Below the pieces are notes generated by a model. The model was not told where the DNA came from and ran no database searches. It saw only the letters and a program-made list of their open reading frames with translations. Positions 35,471 to 44,958 of a stretch of 64,000 nucleotides of DNA are shown piece after piece. The DNA is from JASFBA01 sp034433695. GTDB lineage: Bacteria > Chloroflexota > Chloroflexia > DTKN01. Location of the stretch: assembly GCA_034433695.1 (NCBI GenBank), contig DAOUAK010000007.1, forward strand, positions 1 to 64,000, given 5' to 3'. The first letter of the stretch is position 1; each line of letters opens with the position of its first letter. The position numbers were made by a program, and so were the translations under genes.

Positions 35471-38068
35471 ATGACGCTGGACCTGAACCGTTTTACCGAA
35501 AAGGCCGCCGAAGCGGTCCTGGCCGCCCAGAGGGAAGCCCAGGAACGCCACCATAGCCAGATCGAGCCGCTCCACCTGCTCGCCGCCCTCCTGGGGCAGA
35601 GCGATGGGGTGGTGCCGCAGGTCGTCCAGAAGGTCGGGGCCAGCCCGGCCCAGGTGCTGGCCGTGGCGCAAGAGGAACTGGCCCGGCTGCCCCAGGCCTA
35701 CGGGGCCACCCAGGTCTACCTTTCGCCCGCGCTTTCCCAGGTGGCCCAGATCGCCGAGGAGGAGGCCCGCCGCCTGCGCGACGAGTATATCTCTACCGAG
35801 CACCTCCTCCTGGGCCTGGCCGACGAGCGCGTGCGCGGGCCGGCCGCCGACATCCTGCGCCGCTTCGGCCTTCAACGCGACGCTATCCTCCGCGCCCTCA
35901 CCGGCATCCGCGGCAGCCAGCGCGTCACCAGCCCAACCCCGGAGACGACCTACCAGGCCCTGGAACGCTACGGCCGCGACATCACCCGCCTGGCCCGGGA
36001 AAATAAACTCGACCCGGTCATCGGACGCGACGACGAAATCCGACGCGTCATCCAGGTCCTCTCCCGGCGCACCAAGAATAACCCCGTCCTCATCGGCGAG
36101 CCGGGCGTGGGCAAGACGGCCATCGTCGAGGGGCTGGCCCAGCGCATCGTCCGAGGGGACGTTCCGGAGGGCCTGAAGAACAAGCGCCTGGTGCAACTGG
36201 ACCTGGGGGCGCTCATCGCCGGCACCAAGTATCGGGGCGAGTTCGAGGAGCGCCTGAAGGCCGTGCTCAAGGAAATCTCCCAGAGCGAAGGGCAAATCAT
36301 CCTCTTTATTGACGAACTCCATACCGTCGTGGGGGCCGGCGCGGCCGAGGGGGCGATGGATGCCTCCAACATGCTCAAACCGATGCTCGCCCGCGGCGAA
36401 CTGCACTGCATCGGGGCAACCACCCTGGACGAGTACCGCAAGCATATCGAGAAGGACGCCGCCCTGGAGCGACGCTTCCAGCCCATCTATGTGGGCGAGC
36501 CGACGGTGGAGGACACCATCTCCATCCTCCGCGGCCTGAAGGAGCGGTATGAAGTGCACCACGGCGTGCGCATCAAGGATAGTGCCCTGGTGGCCGCCGC
36601 CATGCTGGCCCACCGCTACATCTCCGATCGCTTCCTTCCGGACAAGGCCATTGACCTCGTGGACGAGGCCGCCTCGCGCCTGCGCATCGAGATCGACTCG
36701 ATGCCGGCCGAACTCGACGAGATCGAACGTCGCATCATGCAACTGGAGATCGAACGCACCGCCCTCAAGAAGGAACGCGACCCCGCCTCCCGGGAGCGCC
36801 TGGAACGGATCGAGCGTGAACTGGCCGATCTGGGCGAAAAGCGCCAGGCCCTGCGCGCCCGCTGGGAACAGGAGAAGCAGGCCATCCAGGCCATCCGTCA
36901 GACCAAGGCCCGGATAGACGAGGTGCGCGGGGAGATCGAGCGCGCCCAACGCGCCCTGGACTATAACCGGGCCGCCCAACTCCAGTACGGCACGCTGGTC
37001 GAACTGGAGAAGGAACTGCGTGAGCAGGAGGCCCGGCTGGCCGAACTTCAGAAGGACGGCGCACTCCTCAAGGAGGAAGTGGGAGAGGAAGATGTGGCCG
37101 AGGTGGTGGCCAAATGGACCGGTATCCCGGTGAGCCGTCTCCTGGAGGGAGAGATTCAGAAACTCGTGCATATGGAGGAGCGGCTTCGCAGCCGGGTGGT
37201 CGGCCAGGACGAGGCCATCGCCGCCGTCTCCAACGCCATCCGGAGGGCGCGGGCCGGCCTGCAGGACCCCAACCGGCCGTTGGGCTCCTTCCTCTTCCTG
37301 GGGCCCACGGGTGTGGGCAAGACCGAGCTGGCCCGGGCCCTGGCCGAATTCCTCTTCGATAACGAGGACGCCATGGTGCGCATCGACATGAGCGAGTACC
37401 AGGAGCGTCACACCGTCTCCCGTCTCATCGGCGCCCCGCCCGGCTATGTGGGCTACGAGGAAGGGGGACAACTCACCGAGGCCGTGCGCCGCCGGCCCTA
37501 TAGCGTCGTCCTCTTCGACGAGACGGAAAAGGCCCACCCGGAGGTCTTTAACGTGCTCCTGCAGGTGCTGGACGACGGCCGACTCACCGACGGACAGGGC
37601 CGCACGGTGGACTTTAAAAACACCGTGGTCATCATGACCTCGAATGTGGGAAGCCCCTACCTTCAGGACCTGCGCAAGGGACAGGAAGAGGAGGTGCGCC
37701 GGCGCGTCCTGGAGGCGCTGCGGGCCCAGTTCCGGCCCGAATTCCTGAACCGCATTGACGAGATCCTCATCTTCAACCCGCTGGGACCGGAAGAGATCCG
37801 TCAGATCGTGGAAATCCAGATGCGCCGGGTGCAGGAGCGGCTGCGGGAGCGCAAGTTGGAACTCCGGTGGACGGAGGAGGCCCGCCGCCATCTGGCCGAA
37901 GTCGGTTTCGATCCGGCCTACGGCGCCCGACCGCTCAAGCGGGCCATCCAGCGGGAGGTATTGGACCCGCTGGCCCTGAAGGTGCTGGAAGGCGAATTCC
38001 GCGAGGGAGATACGGTGGTGGTGGATGCGGAGGCCGGTCGCATCGTCTTCCGGAAAAACCCCTCGTAA
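35471..38068 (+). CDS. clpB: ATP-dependent disaggregase ClpB
   Basis: ClpB is a hexameric AAA+ machine that pulls proteins from aggregates with DnaK. The 865-residue product has the N-terminal Clp repeat domain, NBD1 with Walker A GEPGVGKTA at 209-217 and LFIDELHTVVGAG, a full coiled-coil middle domain (about 405-530, the feature separating ClpB from ClpA/ClpX), and NBD2 with Walker A GPTGVGKTE at 611-619 and the D2 small domain. In NBD2 the Walker B reads VLFDETEKAH where most ClpB have DEIEKAH. ATG 35471 is behind GAGGTGA. No CIRCE or clear sigma-A promoter is seen in the 180 bp upstream. Confidence 0.97.
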   Translation: MTLDLNRFTEKAAEAVLAAQREAQERHHSQIEPLHLLAALLGQSDGVVPQVVQKVGASPAQVLAVAQEELARLPQAYGATQVYLSPALSQVAQIAEEEARRLRDEYISTEHLLLGLADERVRGPAADILRRFGLQRDAILRALTGIRGSQRVTSPTPETTYQALERYGRDITRLARENKLDPVIGRDDEIRRVIQVLSRRTKNNPVLIGEPGVGKTAIVEGLAQRIVRGDVPEGLKNKRLVQLDLGALIAGTKYRGEFEERLKAVLKEISQSEGQIILFIDELHTVVGAGAAEGAMDASNMLKPMLARGELHCIGATTLDEYRKHIEKDAALERRFQPIYVGEPTVEDTISILRGLKERYEVHHGVRIKDSALVAAAMLAHRYISDRFLPDKAIDLVDEAASRLRIEIDSMPAELDEIERRIMQLEIERTALKKERDPASRERLERIERELADLGEKRQALRARWEQEKQAIQAIRQTKARIDEVRGEIERAQRALDYNRAAQLQYGTLVELEKELREQEARLAELQKDGALLKEEVGEEDVAEVVAKWTGIPVSRLLEGEIQKLVHMEERLRSRVVGQDEAIAAVSNAIRRARAGLQDPNRPLGSFLFLGPTGVGKTELARALAEFLFDNEDAMVRIDMSEYQERHTVSRLIGAPPGYVGYEEGGQLTEAVRRRPYSVVLFDETEKAHPEVFNVLLQVLDDGRLTDGQGRTVDFKNTVVIMTSNVGSPYLQDLRKGQEEEVRRRVLEALRAQFRPEFLNRIDEILIFNPLGPEEIRQIVEIQMRRVQERLRERKLELRWTEEARRHLAEVGFDPAYGARPLKRAIQREVLDPLALKVLEGEFREGDTVVVDAEAGRIVFRKNPS

Positions 38069-38095
38069 CATCTTGACCATGAGAAAATGGGGCGT

Positions 38096-38124
38096 TTGCG
38101 CGATAGCCCGGCAGCGGTTATAAT
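38096..38124 (+). promoter_or_regulatory. Promoter of P-type ATPase
   Basis: TTGCGC at 38096-38101, 17-bp spacer, TATAAT at 38119-38124, 64 bp before the GTG start. Confidence 0.78.
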
Positions 38125-38187
38125 AGGTCAACGTTCAAACCGGGTCGCCCTGGAGCGCCCTGAATCCGGCAAGAGGAAGACCGTCCG

Positions 38188-41076
38188 GTGTTGGAAGAGG
38201 CCTATCGCCTTCCTGTTGAGGAAACCGCCCGGCGCCTGCAGACCAGCCTGGAATACGGCCTGAGCGCCGAACAGGCCCGTGCTCTCCTGGAGACGTTCGG
38301 CCCCAACGAACTCCCGGAGGAAGCCCCCACTCCCCTCTGGCGGCGTTTCCTGAACCAGTTTAAAAGTTTCCTGGTGATAATCTTGCTCCTGGCCGCCGCG
38401 ATCTCCCTCGTCATCGCCGTCTTTCACCCGGAAGGCGGCGGGGAGGAGTACGTGGATGCCGCGGCCATCTTTGCCATCGTCCTTTTGAACGCCGTCCTGG
38501 GCGTCGTTCAGGAAAGCCGGGCCGAGAGTGCCCTGCGCGCCCTGCGCAAGATGGCCGCCCCCAGCGCCCGCGTGCTCCGTGACGGCCACGTGCAGACGAT
38601 TCCGGCCCGGGAACTGGTCCCCGGCGACCTGGTCCTTCTGGAGGCCGGCAACTATGTCCCGGCCGACCTGCGTCTGGTGGAAAGCGTCAATCTGCGGATC
38701 GAGGAGGCCGCCCTCACCGGCGAATCGGTACCCGCGGAAAAGCGCGCTGCCGAGGTCTTCCAGAGCGAAATTCCTGTGGGGGACCGGCTCAACAGCGCCT
38801 TTATGGGCACGGTCGTTTCCTACGGTCGGGGGAAGGGGATCGTCACGGCCACGGGCCGGCATACCCAGTTGGGCTTGATCGCCGAGATGCTGCGCTCCTA
38901 TGAGGCCGAGCCGACGCCCCTCCAGATCAAACTGGACCAGTTGGGGCGTTGGTTGGGGGTAGCCGCGCTGGCAATCTGTGGGGCCATCTTCGCACTCGGG
39001 CTGGTGCAGAACTGGCCGCCGCAGACGGAGACCCTCCTGGTCCTTTTTATGACCGCCGTCAGCCTGGCCATCGCCGCCGTGCCCGAGGGTTTGCCGGCCG
39101 TCGTCACCATCTGCCTGGCGCTGGGCACGCAGCGGATGCTCCGCCGCCACGCTCTCATCCGCAACCTGCCGGCCGTGGAGACGCTGGGCTCGGCTACTGT
39201 CATTTGCTCGGACAAGACCGGCACCCTCACCCAGAACGAGATGACCGTGGTCAAGGTCTGGGCCGGCGGCCTTTCCTACGGGGTGGAGGGACGAGGTTAC
39301 CAACCTTGGGGACGTCTCCTCCTCCACGGCGAGGAGGTGCGCCCGGAGGAGCACCCGACCCTCTACGGTGTCCTCCTGGGCGGTCTCCTCTGCAACGATG
39401 CCCGTCTGGAGAAGATCGAGGGGACCAGCGAAGAACGCTACCGGATGGCCGGGGATCCCACCGAGGGGGCGCTGGTCGTGCTGGCGGCCAAGGCCGGCCT
39501 GTGGCAGGAGGAGACGGAGAGGCGTTTCCCCCGCGTGGGCGAGGTGCCATTTGACTCGGCGCGCAAACGGATGACCACCCTGCACGCCTGGGCCAACAGC
39601 CCGGGAAAGCCCTCGCCGTTCCTCGCCGATAGTCCTTACCTGGCCTTTGTCAAAGGAGCCCCTGACCTGCTTCTGGAGCACTCCCGATACCTCCTGGACG
39701 ACGGCCATGTACGCCCCCTGGGCGATCGGGATCGACAGGAAATCCTGGCCGCCATGGACGGCATGGCCGGCGATGCCCTGCGCGTCCTGGCGGTGGCCTG
39801 TCGGCCCCTCCCGGAATTGCCTGCAAACCCACGGGCCGAAGAGGTGGAGCAGGACCTCGTCTTCCTGGGCCTGGTGGGAATGATCGACCCGCCCCGGCCG
39901 GAGGTGCGCGACGCCATCCGGACGGCCCGCGAGGCCGGCATCAAGACGATCATGATCACCGGCGACCACAAACGCACGGCCATGGCCATCGCCAGCGACC
40001 TGCATATGTTTACCCCGGGCCTCCAGGGCCTCACGGGTGAGGAACTCGACCGTATGAACGAGGAGGAGTTCCGCCCCCTGGCAGCGGTCGTGGACGTGTA
40101 CTCGCGGGTCTCCCCCCAGCACAAGGTGCGGATCGTGGACGCCCTCAAGGCCCAGGGGCACATCGTGGCCATGACCGGCGATGGAGTCAACGATGCCCCG
40201 GCGGTCAAACGCGCCGACATCGGCGTGGCGATGGGCATCACCGGGACGGACGTGGCCAAAGAGGCGGCCGACATGGTGCTCACCGACGATAACTACGCCT
40301 CGATCGTCGCCGCCGTCGAGGAGGGACGGGTCATCTTTTCCAATATCCGCAAATTCGTCTACTACCTCCTTTCCTGCAACGTGGGGGAGATCCTCATCGT
40401 GTTTCTGGCTACCGTCCTGGGGCTGCCGGCCTTGCCTTTTTTGCCGATCCACCTCCTTATGCTCAACCTGGTGACCGACGGCCTGCCGGCCCTGGCGCTG
40501 GGGATGGAACCGCCCGAGCCGGACGTGATGAAGCGGCCGCCGCGCCCTCCGAAGGAGCCGATCATCAACCGGGAGATGTGGTGGGGCATCGCCGTGCAGA
40601 GTGTGCTGATCGCGGCGGCGACGCTGGCTGCCTTCCTGATCGGGCTACGCTGGCACGAAGGTCGGGCCGATCAGGTCGCCGCTGCCCAGACGCTGGCTCT
40701 GTCTACGCTGATTACGGCTGAACTTTTGCGCGCCTTTACCGCCCGCTCCGAGCGCGTTTCTCTCTGGCGACTGGGCTTCCTGAGCAACCGGAACATGCTC
40801 TGGGCCGTAGGGAGTTCCTTCCTTATTCTCCTGGCCATCATCTACATTCCTTTCCTGGACCCGGTTTTCCATACCACCTTCCTCACCCTGCCGGAATGGG
40901 GGCTTTTGCTCCCGCTGGCCTTTTTGCCGGCCCTGGGAGCCGAGGTTACCAAGGCGCTGCTGCGGTGGCGAGGAGGACGGCGCAGCGGGGCGCAGCGCGC
41001 CGCACCTCCGCCGGCCCTTTCGGGGGGAACGGGCGATCGGGGCGGGCCTTTTCCCGAATCTCAGGAAGGAGCATAG
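38188..41076 (+). CDS. Cation-transporting P-type ATPase (Ca2+-ATPase type)
   Basis: A 962-residue P2-type pump resembling SERCA-like Ca2+ ATPases of bacteria. Domains in order: N-terminal cation-ATPase domain (SLEYGLSAEQARALLETFGPNEL), M1-M2, actuator domain with AALTGESVPAEK, M4 with PEGLPAVVTICLALG (ion-binding site), phosphorylation motif DKTGTLTQNEM with Asp342, N-domain, and MTGDGVNDAPAVKRADIGVAMG, then six C-terminal TM segments. The start is GTG 38188 behind an AGAGGAAG. Own promoter at 38096-38124. The downstream GT87 gene begins 3 bp after the stop. Confidence 0.93.
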   Translation: MLEEAYRLPVEETARRLQTSLEYGLSAEQARALLETFGPNELPEEAPTPLWRRFLNQFKSFLVIILLLAAAISLVIAVFHPEGGGEEYVDAAAIFAIVLLNAVLGVVQESRAESALRALRKMAAPSARVLRDGHVQTIPARELVPGDLVLLEAGNYVPADLRLVESVNLRIEEAALTGESVPAEKRAAEVFQSEIPVGDRLNSAFMGTVVSYGRGKGIVTATGRHTQLGLIAEMLRSYEAEPTPLQIKLDQLGRWLGVAALAICGAIFALGLVQNWPPQTETLLVLFMTAVSLAIAAVPEGLPAVVTICLALGTQRMLRRHALIRNLPAVETLGSATVICSDKTGTLTQNEMTVVKVWAGGLSYGVEGRGYQPWGRLLLHGEEVRPEEHPTLYGVLLGGLLCNDARLEKIEGTSEERYRMAGDPTEGALVVLAAKAGLWQEETERRFPRVGEVPFDSARKRMTTLHAWANSPGKPSPFLADSPYLAFVKGAPDLLLEHSRYLLDDGHVRPLGDRDRQEILAAMDGMAGDALRVLAVACRPLPELPANPRAEEVEQDLVFLGLVGMIDPPRPEVRDAIRTAREAGIKTIMITGDHKRTAMAIASDLHMFTPGLQGLTGEELDRMNEEEFRPLAAVVDVYSRVSPQHKVRIVDALKAQGHIVAMTGDGVNDAPAVKRADIGVAMGITGTDVAKEAADMVLTDDNYASIVAAVEEGRVIFSNIRKFVYYLLSCNVGEILIVFLATVLGLPALPFLPIHLLMLNLVTDGLPALALGMEPPEPDVMKRPPRPPKEPIINREMWWGIAVQSVLIAAATLAAFLIGLRWHEGRADQVAAAQTLALSTLITAELLRAFTARSERVSLWRLGFLSNRNMLWAVGSSFLILLAIIYIPFLDPVFHTTFLTLPEWGLLLPLAFLPALGAEVTKALLRWRGGRRSGAQRAAPPPALSGGTGDRGGPFPESQEGA

Positions 41077-41079
41077 CGG

Positions 41080-42501
41080 ATGTCCTTTGTTCCTCCTTCC
41101 GGCGAGAGGTTGCGCCTGGAGCGCTGGTGGCATGGGCTTTTGGCCGGCCTGTCCAGAAGCGGCTTATTCTCGACCCGGCCCAGGGCGGGCACAGCGCGAC
41201 GTCCTGGGGCAAAGGGCCTCCCTCGGCGGGTCGCCCTGAGGCTACCTTTCCGAGCCCTGGGCCTCCGGGGGTGGCTCAACCTTTTTCTGGTCGCCCTGGG
41301 CATTTTCTATCTGGCCTTTGGGTTCGTCTACCTCTGGACGGGGAAAATCGTCCACCACCTGGGAGTGGACTTCCGGACCTTCCGCGCCTCGGCCGAGATC
41401 GCCTGGAAATACGGCTTCGGCCATATTTACGACCCGGCCAAACAGGACGAGTTCCAGAGGCCCTGGTACGACCAGCATATCTTCGGCACCGGCTTTGACT
41501 CCTATGACTATGCCCCTACCTACTACCTGCCGGCCTTTGTCCTTCTCTTCTTGCCGCTTCTCCTTTTCGATCCCCGGACCAGTTTCTACCTCTGGACCGG
41601 CCTGAACGTTTTGCTCCTGCTCCTCTACCTCTGGCACTTCCGCAGGGCCCTGCAGGACCACCTGGACTGGGGCATCCTCTTCCGTATGGTGCTCTGCGTG
41701 CCCGTGATCACCAGCCTCCTGGCCGGGCAGGTCAACGTCCTGCTGCTGGTCTGTATGGGCGAATTCATCCTGGCCCTGGTCCGGGGGCGGGACTTTCGGG
41801 GAGGCCTCTGGCTGGCCGGCCTGCTCCTGAAGTGGCAGGTGCTCATCTTTTTTTTCCCCGGCCTGCTCCTCAGCCGGCGTTTTCGGACGCTGGCCGGCTT
41901 TGCCCTGGTGGCCTTCCTCATCCTGCTCCTTTCGGTGGTCCTGGTCGGGCCCGACGGCCTCCTGGCGGTGGGGAAACTATACCTCAAGGCCTCCTTTGGG
42001 GAAAACCGCACCATCAACCCCCAGTTGATGATGAACTGGCGCTCGCTGGCGGCCAATCTCGGCCTGGTCTTGCCCGCCGCCCTGGCCTGGGTGCCGGCCG
42101 TCGTGGGGATGATGGCTACGGCTATCGCTGGGTTGGCGCTCTGGATGCGTCGGTTGGAGGTTTCCTCGCCTTCCTTCGGCTTTGTCCTCCTCGGCACCTA
42201 CGCCGCGACCTGCGCCACCTCCTGGCATATGCATATCTACACCGGCCTTCCCCTGATTCTTCCCCTGCTTCTGCTCTACAGCCAGGGTCGGATCTCCTGG
42301 AAAGTCCTGTATCTCTGGCTTTATGTGCCGGCGGCGCTTTTCCCCGTCCTCTACGTCCTGACCTCGGAACTGGCCTTTAACCTGATCGGACTGACGACGC
42401 TGGGGCTGAACCTCTTCTTGCTGGGGCGTTCGGTCTGGGAGGTCCTCGGCCCCGGAAGCGGGAGCGCGGCAAGTCGTTCCGGGCTTAAATCTGCCCCGTG
42501 A
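41080..42501 (+). CDS. GT87/DUF2029-like membrane glycosyltransferase
   Basis: A 473-residue polytopic protein with about ten hydrophobic segments after a 65-residue basic N-terminus. The first extracytoplasmic loop has VDFRTFRASAEIAWKYGFGHIYDP, with the Asp used by GT-C mannosyltransferases (PimE-type, DUF2029), and GENRTINPQLMMNWR is a typical second loop. It likely transfers a mannose or related sugar from a polyprenyl-phosphate donor. ATG follows AAGGAG, 3 bp after the ATPase gene; wecB starts 18 bp downstream, so it may share the transcript. Confidence 0.82.
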   Translation: MSFVPPSGERLRLERWWHGLLAGLSRSGLFSTRPRAGTARRPGAKGLPRRVALRLPFRALGLRGWLNLFLVALGIFYLAFGFVYLWTGKIVHHLGVDFRTFRASAEIAWKYGFGHIYDPAKQDEFQRPWYDQHIFGTGFDSYDYAPTYYLPAFVLLFLPLLLFDPRTSFYLWTGLNVLLLLLYLWHFRRALQDHLDWGILFRMVLCVPVITSLLAGQVNVLLLVCMGEFILALVRGRDFRGGLWLAGLLLKWQVLIFFFPGLLLSRRFRTLAGFALVAFLILLLSVVLVGPDGLLAVGKLYLKASFGENRTINPQLMMNWRSLAANLGLVLPAALAWVPAVVGMMATAIAGLALWMRRLEVSSPSFGFVLLGTYAATCATSWHMHIYTGLPLILPLLLLYSQGRISWKVLYLWLYVPAALFPVLYVLTSELAFNLIGLTTLGLNLFLLGRSVWEVLGPGSGSAASRSGLKSAP

Positions 42502-42519
42502 GGGTTCGGGAGGGCGCTT

Positions 42520-43572
42520 TTGAAGGTCGTCTCGGTCGTTGGGGCCCGCCCCCAGTTCATCAAAGCCGCTGCGGTCAGCCGGGTGCTGCGCCGGCGGCAC
42601 GAGGAGGTGCTGCTCCACACCGGCCAGCACTATGACGACCTGATGTCGGACGTCTTTTTCCGTGAACTCGACCTCCCCCGGCCCGACGTCAATCTGGGGG
42701 TCGGCTCCGCTTCCCACGGCCGTCAGACCGGCGAAATGCTCATCGGCATCGAGCGGGTCCTCCAGGAGGAACGCCCGGACCGGGTGCTCATCTACGGCGA
42801 CACGAACTCCACCCTGGCCGGGGCCCTGGCGGCGGCCAAACTGGGAATCCCCCTGGCTCACGTGGAGGCCGGGCTGCGCTCCTTCAACCGGACGATGCCC
42901 GAAGAAATCAACCGCCTCGTAGCCGACCGCCTCTCCGACTTCCTCTTCTGCCCCACCCGGACGGCAGTGGAGAACCTGGCCCGCGAAGGCATCACCTCCG
43001 GCGTGCACCTGGTCGGCGATGTCATGTACGACATCCTTCTCTGGAGCCTTCCTCTGGCCGAGCGCCGCTCCGGCATCCTGGAGAGGCTAGGGGTGGTGCC
43101 CGGCACCTACCTTCTGGCCACCGTCCACCGTGCCGGCAACACCGACATCCGCGAAAACCTGGCCGCCATCGTCGCCGGCCTGAACGCCACCGGGGAGCCG
43201 GTCGTTTTCCCCCTCCATCCTCGCACCCGCCTCGCCCTGGACCGGTGGGGCATCGTCCCGACGGAGAACGTCCGTCTGATCGAGCCGGTCGGCTACCTGG
43301 ATATGCTCGTTCTGGAGAAGAATGCCCGTCTCATCCTCACCGACTCCGGCGGGGTACAGAAGGAAGCCTACTGGCTGGGCGTCCCCTGCCTCACCCTGCG
43401 CGAGGAGACCGAATGGGTGGAGACGGTGGAGGCCGGCTGGAACCTCCTGGTGGGGACGTCGGTGGAACGCCTGATCGAAGCGGTGCACACCTTCCATCCC
43501 CGGGGGGATCGGCCGGCCTTTTTCGGCGACGGTCGGGCGGGAGAAAAGATCGTAGAAACCCTCACCGGGTAG
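42520..43572 (+). CDS. wecB: UDP-N-acetylglucosamine 2-epimerase (non-hydrolysing)
   Basis: Interconverts UDP-GlcNAc and UDP-ManNAc for surface polysaccharides. The 350-residue product has the GT-B-like epimerase signatures VVSVVGARPQFIKAA, HTGQHYDDLMSDVFF, YGDTNSTLAGALAAAKL, HVEAGLRSFNRTMPEEINR (catalytic acid residues), and in the C-terminal half TDSGGVQKEAYWLGVPCLTLREETEW (UDP site). Length is usual. Start TTG 42520 has GGGAGG upstream. It ends at a palindrome and faces the convergent GT4 gene. Confidence 0.95.
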   Translation: MKVVSVVGARPQFIKAAAVSRVLRRRHEEVLLHTGQHYDDLMSDVFFRELDLPRPDVNLGVGSASHGRQTGEMLIGIERVLQEERPDRVLIYGDTNSTLAGALAAAKLGIPLAHVEAGLRSFNRTMPEEINRLVADRLSDFLFCPTRTAVENLAREGITSGVHLVGDVMYDILLWSLPLAERRSGILERLGVVPGTYLLATVHRAGNTDIRENLAAIVAGLNATGEPVVFPLHPRTRLALDRWGIVPTENVRLIEPVGYLDMLVLEKNARLILTDSGGVQKEAYWLGVPCLTLREETEWVETVEAGWNLLVGTSVERLIEAVHTFHPRGDRPAFFGDGRAGEKIVETLTG

Positions 43573-43598
43573 GCGGGGTATGGCCTCAACCTACCCGG
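43565..43598. repeat. cgggtagg palindrome between convergent genes
   Basis: Perfect 9-bp arms ccgggtagg / cctacccgg with a 16-bp loop. It covers the wecB stop codon and runs to the 3' end of the convergent GT4 gene. It may serve as a terminator for both strands, but no T run is present. Confidence 0.65.
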
Positions 43599-44862
43599 AA
43601 ACCGGCTGGTTCCGGTTCGGCAGCAACCCTTCGAGCAAATCTACCAACTGCCGGGCCTGGGTCTGGCGGGAGTAGTGTTCCTCCACAAAGTGCCGGCCGC
43701 GCCGGCCCATTTCCCGGCATTTCTCCCGGTCGGCGGAAAGCGCAAGGATGGCCCGGGCCATCTCTCTGGGCTCCTCCGGCGGGACGTACACCCCGGCCTG
43801 GGCCCGCTCCAGCACCTCCCGGGCCTCCCCGGGAATGCTCAACACCACGGGGCAGGCGCAGGCCCAGGCGTCGAACATCTTGGAGGGCAGGGCGCTGTGA
43901 AAAAGTTCCGCCCGACGCAGCGGCACCAGGGCCACGTCGGCCGCCGAGAAAAAGGCCGGCATCTCCTCCCGCGGCCGGCCCTCCAGCATCGTCACGTTCC
44001 TGAGCCCCATCTCCTCCTTCCTCCGCATCAGGTCGGCCTTGCAGGGCCCCTCGCCCACCAGGAGAAAGTGGATATGGGAAGCGCCCGTAAGCAACCGGGC
44101 CGCCTCCAGCACCGTCTCCAGGCCCTGGGCCACGCCGTGGATGCCGGCATAGAGCACCAGGAAGGGGCGCTTCGGGAAGCGTTCCTCCCCAAAACCTAAT
44201 TCCCGACGCAGGAGGTAGCCGGCCGTCGGCTCGGGGCGAAAGAGGTCGGTATTGGCTCCGTTGGGGATGAGGACAATCTTCTCCGCCGGGAAGCCGCGTT
44301 CCACCAGCCGCTGGCGGATGCCCTCGGTGACCACGACGATGCGCCGGGCGCGTCGGTAGCACTGCTCCTCCAGCGCGGTAGCCCAGCGGATCCAGCGCGG
44401 GTTCCGGAGTTCCCCCAGCGCCACGGCCGACTCGGGCCAGAGGTCACGCACCTCAAAGACCATCGGGATACGCCGGAGGTGAGAAAGGGCGAGCGCTGCC
44501 CCACCGACAAAGAGCGGCGGGGAAGTGGCATAGAGGAGGTCGTAGCGCCCCCGAGCTCGAAACAGCCCGGCCAGGATGGCCTGGAGCATGAAGGTCAGAT
44601 AAAAGGCCAGACGGGTGCGCATGGTCTTGACCGGGGAGGTCCAGACCCAGACCCGGATGATGTCAATCCCGTCCAGTTCCTCCCGCACCCAGAAACGCCG
44701 GCGGTACTCCGGCCGGATGACGCCTTCCGGGTGGTTGGGCACCTCGGTCAGCATGGTGACGGTGTGGCCGGCCTGGACAAGCCCCTGGGCCATCTCATAG
44801 GCCCGCGTCTGGGTGGCGCCGACCTCGGGGGGAAAATACTGGCTGAGGTAGAGGATGCGCAT
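43591..44862 (-). CDS. WbuB-like GT4 glycosyltransferase
   Basis: A 423-residue GT-B enzyme close to the WbuB/WcaI group that adds N-acetyl-fucosamine or similar sugars in O-antigen and colanic-acid assembly. The N-terminus begins RILYLSQYFPPEVGATQTRAYEMAQGL; VFEVRDLWPESAVALG is a family hallmark; IPNGANTDLFRP and the donor loop PSKMFDAWACACPVVLS close the C-terminal domain. ATG 44862 follows an AAGGGGA. It converges on wecB, whose product would supply UDP-ManNAc, so both may serve one polysaccharide. Confidence 0.88.
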   Translation of the reverse strand: MRILYLSQYFPPEVGATQTRAYEMAQGLVQAGHTVTMLTEVPNHPEGVIRPEYRRRFWVREELDGIDIIRVWVWTSPVKTMRTRLAFYLTFMLQAILAGLFRARGRYDLLYATSPPLFVGGAALALSHLRRIPMVFEVRDLWPESAVALGELRNPRWIRWATALEEQCYRRARRIVVVTEGIRQRLVERGFPAEKIVLIPNGANTDLFRPEPTAGYLLRRELGFGEERFPKRPFLVLYAGIHGVAQGLETVLEAARLLTGASHIHFLLVGEGPCKADLMRRKEEMGLRNVTMLEGRPREEMPAFFSAADVALVPLRRAELFHSALPSKMFDAWACACPVVLSIPGEAREVLERAQAGVYVPPEEPREMARAILALSADREKCREMGRRGRHFVEEHYSRQTQARQLVDLLEGLLPNRNQPVSG

Positions 44863-44958
44863 CGGTCGTTTCCCCTTGGGGTGAGAGCCAAACGTCCACG
44901 CTTCCGTGGCCCAGAGGGTTCTCCCCCTGTACAGGAGACCTTTCGGCCCCCTCAGAGG